This document shows, in pieces, positions 15,687-20,268 of a stretch of DNA of 20,268 nucleotides. The translations under genes and the position numbers were made by a program. Source of the stretch: Spirochaetia bacterium UBA2205. GTDB lineage: Bacteria > Spirochaetota > UBA4802 > UB4802. The notes below the pieces were generated by a model. The model searched no databases. It had not been told where the DNA came from and worked only from the letters and a program-made list of their open reading frames with translations. The stretch lies in assembly GCA_002328585.1 (NCBI GenBank), contig DCUV01000024.1:31156-51423 (forward strand). Direction: 5' to 3'. Position 1 is the stretch's first letter, and every line of letters starts with the position of its first letter.

Positions 15687-16424
15687 ATGATTATTAATAA
15701 ATTACTATCACACCTAAACAATCTATCTTTATCACAGCTTCCTGATTTTATAAATAAGATGATCGATCCTGACACCTTTAAACGAAAAGAATTTATTTAT
15801 AAATGCTCACAGGAGTCACCGGAAGGATCATATATCCTTGACGCAGGTGCAGGGCAGTGCCCTTATAAAGGCTTCTTTAATAAACAAAAATATATTGCCA
15901 CTGACCTTAGTGTAGGCGATATAAACTGGGACTATAGCAAATTAGATGTATTGAGTAATCTTGAAACATTGCCATTTAAAAATAATGTCTTCCACAGTAT
16001 TATTTGTATAAATGTTTTAGAGCATGTAAAAGAACCATTCAATGTAATTTCTGAATTTTATAGAGTTTTAAAACCTGGCGGTTCATTGTACCTTACTGTA
16101 CCGCAGGGATGGTGGTTGCATCAAGAACCATACGATTATTTTCGCTATACAAATTACGGGATATCATACTTTCTGGAAAAGGCCCATTTTTTCATTAACG
16201 ATATCAAACCAACATCAGGTTATTTCAGCTATCTGGCAAACAGAATTACCTTTTTGCCTAAAGCTTTGTTCTGGACAATAAAAAGCAAAATAATACGAAT
16301 TTTGCTGCTACCTTTTGAAATTATTTCATATCTTTTATTTGTACTGCTTATCCCAATAATTCTTAATTGCATCGATGGTTATGATAAACAAAATAAATTT
16401 ACACTACATGGTAAAAGCATCTAA
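15687..16424 (+). CDS. Class I SAM-dependent methyltransferase with C-terminal membrane segment
   Basis: A 245-aa methyltransferase of the type 11 group. Motif I is ILDAGAGQCPY (50-60), the acidic residue is D73 in YIATDLS, and post-motif sequences are INVLEHVKEPFNVISEFYRV (108-127) and LKPGGSLYLTVPQ (128-140). The stretch WWLHQEPYDYFRYTNYGISY (142-161) is typical of methyltransferases from polysaccharide loci. Residues about 203-227 are strongly hydrophobic, suggesting a membrane anchor and therefore possibly a lipid-linked substrate. No strong ribosome binding site precedes the ATG; the gap to the FkbM gene is 44 bp. Substrate unknown. Confidence 0.85.
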   Translation: MIINKLLSHLNNLSLSQLPDFINKMIDPDTFKRKEFIYKCSQESPEGSYILDAGAGQCPYKGFFNKQKYIATDLSVGDINWDYSKLDVLSNLETLPFKNNVFHSIICINVLEHVKEPFNVISEFYRVLKPGGSLYLTVPQGWWLHQEPYDYFRYTNYGISYFLEKAHFFINDIKPTSGYFSYLANRITFLPKALFWTIKSKIIRILLLPFEIISYLLFVLLIPIILNCIDGYDKQNKFTLHGKSI

Positions 16425-16433
16425 ATAAAAAGT

Positions 16434-17777
16434 ATGAATACTGAATGGACAAAAAAATCATGGCAAAATTTTAATTATTACCAAAAAGCCAATTGGTATG
16501 ATACAAAACTTTTAGCAGATGTTTTACAGGAATTAAGCAAACTGCCGGCATTGGTATTTGCTGGTGAAACCAGATCTCTGAAAAAAGACTTAATTGACAT
16601 ATCAAGGGGAGATGCATTTTTGCTGCAATGTGGCGACTGTTCAGAAAGTTTTGTAGATTGTCAGGGGCCAAGAATTCATAATCTCATACGTATTATCTTA
16701 CAGATGTCCATGATCATAACTTACATCACTAATAAAAGAGTGGTTAAAATTGGAAGAATTGCAGGTCAATATGCAAAACCACGTTCAAATGAATTTGAAA
16801 TAGTTGATAATGTTCAATTGCCAATTTATAGAGGTGATATGATCAATAGCTATTTGCCCACACCGGAATATCGTAAACATGACCCTAAAAGGATATTAGA
16901 AGCTTATTATAAATCAGCAGCAACATTAAACTTAATAAGAGCATTTACAAAGGGAGGATACGCATCCCTTCAGTCAATCACAGATTGGCAAAAGCATTAC
17001 TTCAAAAATTTTCCTATAATGGATAAATATTCTGAAATAGTTATAAACATAACAAAAGCAATTAACTTTATGAAAGCATTGGGGCTGGATGTAAATAATC
17101 CTCAATTTAATGAAGTAAACTTTTATACATCACACGAAGCTTTAATACTTGAATATGAAGAATCACTTACAAGGATTGATACAACCACCGGAGATTGGTA
17201 TGATACCAGTGCTCATATGTTGTGGTTAGGCAATAGAAGCCGTTATTGCGATAGTTCCCAGGTTGAATTTTTGAGTGGGATCAATAATCCTATTGGTATT
17301 AAAGTTGGCCCGGATTATAACGATGAAGATTTAATGTGTATAATTGATAAACTTAATCCTGCTAATGAACAGGGAAAAATATGCATTATTACTCGCTTTG
17401 GTATACCTACAATAAACAAACAACTTCCAGTTTTAATAAAACATATTAAACGCAAAAAAAATAATGTGGTATGGATATGCGATCCAGTCCATGGTAATAC
17501 CTATGTTAATAAATATAATCGTAAAGTGCGGCGTTTTGAAGACATAGTAAAAGAAATTGAATCATTCTGGGAAATTTGTATACATGAAAATGTTATCCCG
17601 GGAGGCATCCATATAGAATTGACTGGCGATAATGTAACTGAATGCATTGGTGGATTGCGTGCTTTATCAGAAGAAGATTTAGATAACAACTACACTTCAT
17701 TATGCGATCCAAGGCTTAATGCAGAGCAATCTGTTGAGTTAGCCTTTAAAATTGCTGATATTGTAAAACAATATTGA
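16434..17777 (+). CDS. Class II 3-deoxy-7-phosphoheptulonate (DAHP) synthase
   Basis: A 447-aa plant/Mycobacterium-type (class II) DAHP synthase, which condenses phosphoenolpyruvate and erythrose-4-phosphate to open the shikimate pathway. Conserved blocks run in order: FLLQCGDCSESF (62-73), KIGRIAGQYAKPRS (105-118), YRGDMINSY (132-140), SHEALILEYEESL (233-245), WICDPVHGNT (347-356), GGIHIELTGDNVTECIGG (390-407) and CDPRLN (424-429). The metal ligands of the M. tuberculosis enzyme (Cys87, His369, Glu411, Asp441) correspond to C69, H353, E395 and D425, so it looks active. The helical segment TDWQKHYFKNFPIMDKYSE (183-201) corresponds to the regulatory-helix insertion of the long form (class II-alpha). 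Short secondary-metabolism forms such as PhzC lack it. The N-terminus is about 15-20 residues shorter than in mycobacteria. Its place among sugar and methyltransferase genes, directly before an ATP-grasp ligase, is unusual. Confidence 0.93.
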   Translation: MNTEWTKKSWQNFNYYQKANWYDTKLLADVLQELSKLPALVFAGETRSLKKDLIDISRGDAFLLQCGDCSESFVDCQGPRIHNLIRIILQMSMIITYITNKRVVKIGRIAGQYAKPRSNEFEIVDNVQLPIYRGDMINSYLPTPEYRKHDPKRILEAYYKSAATLNLIRAFTKGGYASLQSITDWQKHYFKNFPIMDKYSEIVINITKAINFMKALGLDVNNPQFNEVNFYTSHEALILEYEESLTRIDTTTGDWYDTSAHMLWLGNRSRYCDSSQVEFLSGINNPIGIKVGPDYNDEDLMCIIDKLNPANEQGKICIITRFGIPTINKQLPVLIKHIKRKKNNVVWICDPVHGNTYVNKYNRKVRRFEDIVKEIESFWEICIHENVIPGGIHIELTGDNVTECIGGLRALSEEDLDNNYTSLCDPRLNAEQSVELAFKIADIVKQY

Positions 17778-17808
17778 TGCTTATAGCTTAAAAATCAGGA
17801 ATCAAACA

Positions 17809-18984
17809 ATGAAAAAGTTATTGATAGCAGGAGGAAGCCATTCAGATATTCCATTAATTTTAGCAGCAAAAAAATTGGGCTATTTTGTCATTACTACTGG
17901 CACACGTGAAGAAGATTTAGGTCACCAATACTCTGATAAATACATTAAAGCGGATTACTCAAATATGGAACAAATAGTATCAATAGCCATTGATGAGAAA
18001 GTTGATGCACTATGCCCCTGTTGCAATGACTTTTCGGCAATAACCTGTTCGTATGTTGCTGAAAAACTTGGCTTTAAAACATTTGATTCTCTTGAAGTAA
18101 CCAGAACAATTCATTACAAAAACAAATTTCGCGAATTTATGAAACAATATAATTTTCCATCGCCTGTTGCAGCAAACTTTGATAATGTTGAAGATGCACT
18201 GCAATCAATAGAAGCATTACAATTGCCGCTCATAGTAAAGCCGGTTGATTTAACAGGAGGGAAAGGTATATCCAGAATAGCAACGTATGATGAAGCAAAA
18301 CAAGCCATTATTAAAGCACTATCTATATCCCGGCAAAAAAAAATAGTAATAGAAGAATTTATTGACGGATCATATCATGGACTTTCGGTGTTTTTAAAAA
18401 ATAAAAAGGTAGCCTTTTATTTTTTTGACAACGAATACTATTACTTAAACAAATATCTTGTTGCTGGCGCATACTGTCCAGGAAGTGTACCCAAACAAGC
18501 TATTCAACAGCTTTGCGCTGTGTATCAAAAAATGGCGGAAATTCTTTCTTTAAAAGATGGTATTTTCCACACACAATTTATTTTAAAAGAAGATAAACCT
18601 TACATAACTGAAATATGCAGAAGGCCGCCCGGCGACTTATATCTTAAGCTGGTTGAGTATGCTACCGGTATTCCATACTCTGAATATATTGTCCGTGCTT
18701 TTGCAGGATTAGATATTACCAGTATACAGCAATCATCAATTAATGGTAATTTTATACGCCATTGCATAATGCCTGATAAATGTGGTATTTTAAAGAAGAT
18801 AGTCTATAGCCATGAAATAAACAATAACATATTGGAAAAATTTGAATGGTACACAACCGGCGAAACTGTTACGGATTATTTAACTCACAAATTTGGGATT
18901 GTATTTTTACAATTTGATTCATATAATAAAATGGTTGACTGCATTAATAATATTCATGAACTTATAAAAGTTGAGATGAAATAG
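17809..18984 (+). CDS. ATP-grasp ligase
   Basis: A 391-aa ATP-grasp enzyme that would activate a carboxylate as an acyl phosphate and join it to an amine or other nucleophile. The N-terminal pre-grasp domain opens LLIAGGSHSDIPLILAAKKL (4-23). ATP-grasp core signatures are LIVKPVDLTGGKGISR (141-156), the glycine-rich loop, EEFIDGSYHGLSVF (182-195), and FHTQFIL (253-259). The metal-binding region is TEICRRPPGDLYLKL (267-281), where E268 is kept but the asparagine of the common ExNxR pattern is Cys. Several amide-forming subfamilies also depart from Asn here. AGGA lies upstream of the ATG (31-bp gap from the DAHP synthase gene). The substrate is unknown; the preceding DAHP synthase and following aminosugar transaminase suggest a carboxylic acid plus an amine, which is inference. 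Confidence 0.88.
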   Translation: MKKLLIAGGSHSDIPLILAAKKLGYFVITTGTREEDLGHQYSDKYIKADYSNMEQIVSIAIDEKVDALCPCCNDFSAITCSYVAEKLGFKTFDSLEVTRTIHYKNKFREFMKQYNFPSPVAANFDNVEDALQSIEALQLPLIVKPVDLTGGKGISRIATYDEAKQAIIKALSISRQKKIVIEEFIDGSYHGLSVFLKNKKVAFYFFDNEYYYLNKYLVAGAYCPGSVPKQAIQQLCAVYQKMAEILSLKDGIFHTQFILKEDKPYITEICRRPPGDLYLKLVEYATGIPYSEYIVRAFAGLDITSIQQSSINGNFIRHCIMPDKCGILKKIVYSHEINNNILEKFEWYTTGETVTDYLTHKFGIVFLQFDSYNKMVDCINNIHELIKVEMK

Positions 18985-19023
18985 ATAGTATATTAACTAC
19001 GATATCAATAATAATTTAAAACT

Positions 19024-20172
19024 ATGGATAATCATACCATCTTTATTCCCTTTAACCAACCTCCGTATACCGGCAACGAAGAGCAATACATAAAACAGGC
19101 ATTGCAAAGCGGTAAAATTTCTGGCGATGGCAAATTTGGCAACATGTGCGAGCAATGGTTCCAATCGCAACTGCAGTGTAAGCGCACACTGCTTACCTCT
19201 TCATGCACCCATGCATTGGAGATGTGTGCAATGCTCATTGATACAAAGCCCGGAGATGAAATCATAATGCCCAGCTATACCTTTGTAAGCACCGCCAATG
19301 CTTTTGTACTGCGGGGTGCAACCATAGTATTTGTTGATATACGTCCCGATACCATGAACATAGATGAAACAAAGATTGAAAAAGCTATCACCACAAAAAC
19401 AAAGGCAATTGTTGTGGTGCATTATGCTGGTGTAGTATGCGACATGGATGCAATACGTAACATTGCCATGAAATATAATGTACCAGTTATTGAAGACGCA
19501 GCACAGGCTATGTTGAGCACCTATAACGGTAGCCATGCCGGCACACTGGGACAGCTTGGAACATTCAGCTTCCATGAAAGCAAAAATTATACCAGTGCAG
19601 GCGAAGGCGGATTACTGCTTGTAAACCATGAACAATGGATTCAACGAGCGGAAATCATCCGCGAAAAGGGTACCAACCGCAGTCAATTTTTTCGGGGGAT
19701 GGTGGATAAATATACCTGGGTTGATATTGGCTCAAGCTATCTTATGAATGATGTCAGCGCTGCATACCTGTGGGGACAACTGGAAAAGGCAGATGACATT
19801 TTCCACAACAGAATGAAGACATGGAACATGTACTATGAATCGCTGCTGCCGCTTAACACAAAAGGCATAATAGCGTTGCCGATAGTTCCTGATGAATGCA
19901 GGCACAATGCGCATATGTTCTATATCAAAGTAGATGATTTGCATGTTAGGACACAGTTGCTCGAATATTTAAAAAACAATGGCATATATGCAGTATTTCA
20001 TTATGTGCCGTTGCACAGCTCCCCTGCCGGACAGCAATACGGAAGATTTGATGGCACTGATGAATTTACCACAAAAGAAAGTGAGCGTCTACTGCGCCTG
20101 CCCCTGTATTATGGAATGCCAGAGCAATATTGCAAAACGGTAATACAGGCAATCTATCAATTTTTTTCATAA
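19024..20172 (+). CDS. wecE: dTDP-4-amino-4,6-dideoxygalactose transaminase
   Basis: A 382-aa PLP enzyme of the DegT/DnrJ/EryC1 family. It aligns along its whole length with E. coli WecE (RffA) as I remember that sequence: PSYTFVSTANAFVLRGA (83-99), VDIRPDTMNIDET (104-116), VHYAGVVCDMDAI (132-144), EDAAQ (157-161), FSFHESKNYTSAGEGG (181-196) with PLP lysine K187, then REKGTNRSQFFRG and DIGSSYLMND. The C-terminal TTKESERLLRLPLYY is near-identical to the family. It converts dTDP-4-keto-6-deoxyglucose plus glutamate to dTDP-4-amino-4,6-dideoxygalactose, completing the route begun by rfbA and rfbB. No clear ribosome binding site precedes the ATG. Its base composition is closer to rfbA/rfbB than to the five genes before it. 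Confidence 0.93.
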   Translation: MDNHTIFIPFNQPPYTGNEEQYIKQALQSGKISGDGKFGNMCEQWFQSQLQCKRTLLTSSCTHALEMCAMLIDTKPGDEIIMPSYTFVSTANAFVLRGATIVFVDIRPDTMNIDETKIEKAITTKTKAIVVVHYAGVVCDMDAIRNIAMKYNVPVIEDAAQAMLSTYNGSHAGTLGQLGTFSFHESKNYTSAGEGGLLLVNHEQWIQRAEIIREKGTNRSQFFRGMVDKYTWVDIGSSYLMNDVSAAYLWGQLEKADDIFHNRMKTWNMYYESLLPLNTKGIIALPIVPDECRHNAHMFYIKVDDLHVRTQLLEYLKNNGIYAVFHYVPLHSSPAGQQYGRFDGTDEFTTKESERLLRLPLYYGMPEQYCKTVIQAIYQFFS

Positions 20173-20215
20173 AACCGTCTGTTTTATAATAATGTAACAC
20201 TATTTACATTCTGAA

Positions 20216-20234
20216 GACACGAAGTACTTGTGTC
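20216..20234. repeat. Short inverted repeat after wecE
   Basis: gacac (20216-20220) and gtgtc (20230-20234) flank a 9-base loop that itself contains the palindrome aagtactt. No T run follows, so it is not a clear terminator. A second weak pair, aaaac/gtttt, lies right after the wecE stop. Confidence 0.3.
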
Positions 20235-20268
20235 AGAGCATACTATCCTTGAAGGTACACCTATACAT
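20230..20268 (+). CDS. Possible start of a further gene, cut by window edge
   Basis: From a GTG at 20230 the frame is open to the window end and would read (M)SEHTILEGTPIH. The short translation looks protein-like, and the upstream stop in this frame (20212) makes this the only start candidate. There is no strong ribosome binding site and only 13 codons are visible, so this is a weak call. If real, the gene run continues to the right. Confidence 0.2.
   Translation, partial: MSEHTILEGTPIH

Noticed and set aside
13439..20172. An aminoshikimate/AHBA pathway (RifH-, RifK-, RifL-like trio: DAHP synthase, DegT transaminase, Gfo/Idh oxidoreductase)
   Set aside because: The transaminase matches WecE along its full length rather than AHBA synthase, and no amino-dehydroquinate synthase, kanosamine kinase or phosphatase is in the window.
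1..20268. CRISPR arrays, tRNA or rRNA genes
   Set aside because: I found no regularly spaced repeats, tRNA cloverleaf with a TTC-loop motif, or rRNA-like sequence on reading through either strand.

Overview
The window is AT-rich, Gram-negative-type DNA. It encodes a FadL-like outer-membrane porin and sugar-nucleotide genes of surface-polysaccharide type. The mix of a radical SAM/B12-type protein, DUF169, DUF362 and a FadL-like porin suits an anaerobe, perhaps a spirochaete or a deltaproteobacterium-like lineage. No rRNA or other taxonomic marker is present, so the phylum is a guess.

Left part (1-9600), scattered single genes with long AT-rich spacers: a B12-binding-type radical SAM protein (minus strand), an unrecognised 212-aa protein, the truncated start of an IS21-type transposase, a DUF169 protein, a PlsC-type acyltransferase (minus strand), a DUF362 protein with a C-terminal cysteine set, and a FadL/OmpP1 porin that has its own promoter and a clear terminator. 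The spacer at 1891-2640 is not empty. It holds a collapsed paralogue of the DUF362 gene: upstream region, start and 3' end, with the middle deleted and frameshifts. The spacer before rfbA (9594-9951) holds a short GC-rich block unlike its surroundings.

Right part (9952-20172), one co-directional run of ten genes: rfbA, rfbB, a truncated MNT/HEPN-type nucleotidyltransferase, a membrane-anchored polyprenyl-phosphate-type glycosyltransferase, a Gfo/Idh/MocA oxidoreductase, a two-domain FkbM methyltransferase, a second SAM methyltransferase, a class II DAHP synthase, an ATP-grasp ligase and wecE. RfbA, RfbB and WecE together make dTDP-4-amino-4,6-dideoxygalactose (dTDP-Fuc4N) from glucose-1-phosphate. 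The first two are separated from the last by the intervening genes. The genes from about 13.4 to 19.0 kb look visibly more AT-rich than rfbA, rfbB and wecE, suggesting a cassette of different origin.

The most interesting feature is a complete-looking class II DAHP synthase, the first enzyme of the shikimate pathway, directly followed by an ATP-grasp ligase and an aminosugar transaminase. One reading is that the locus makes a shikimate-derived or other carboxylic acid and couples it to an amine, possibly the 4-amino group of Fuc4N, to decorate a surface glycan. That is inference; the individual enzyme families are well supported.
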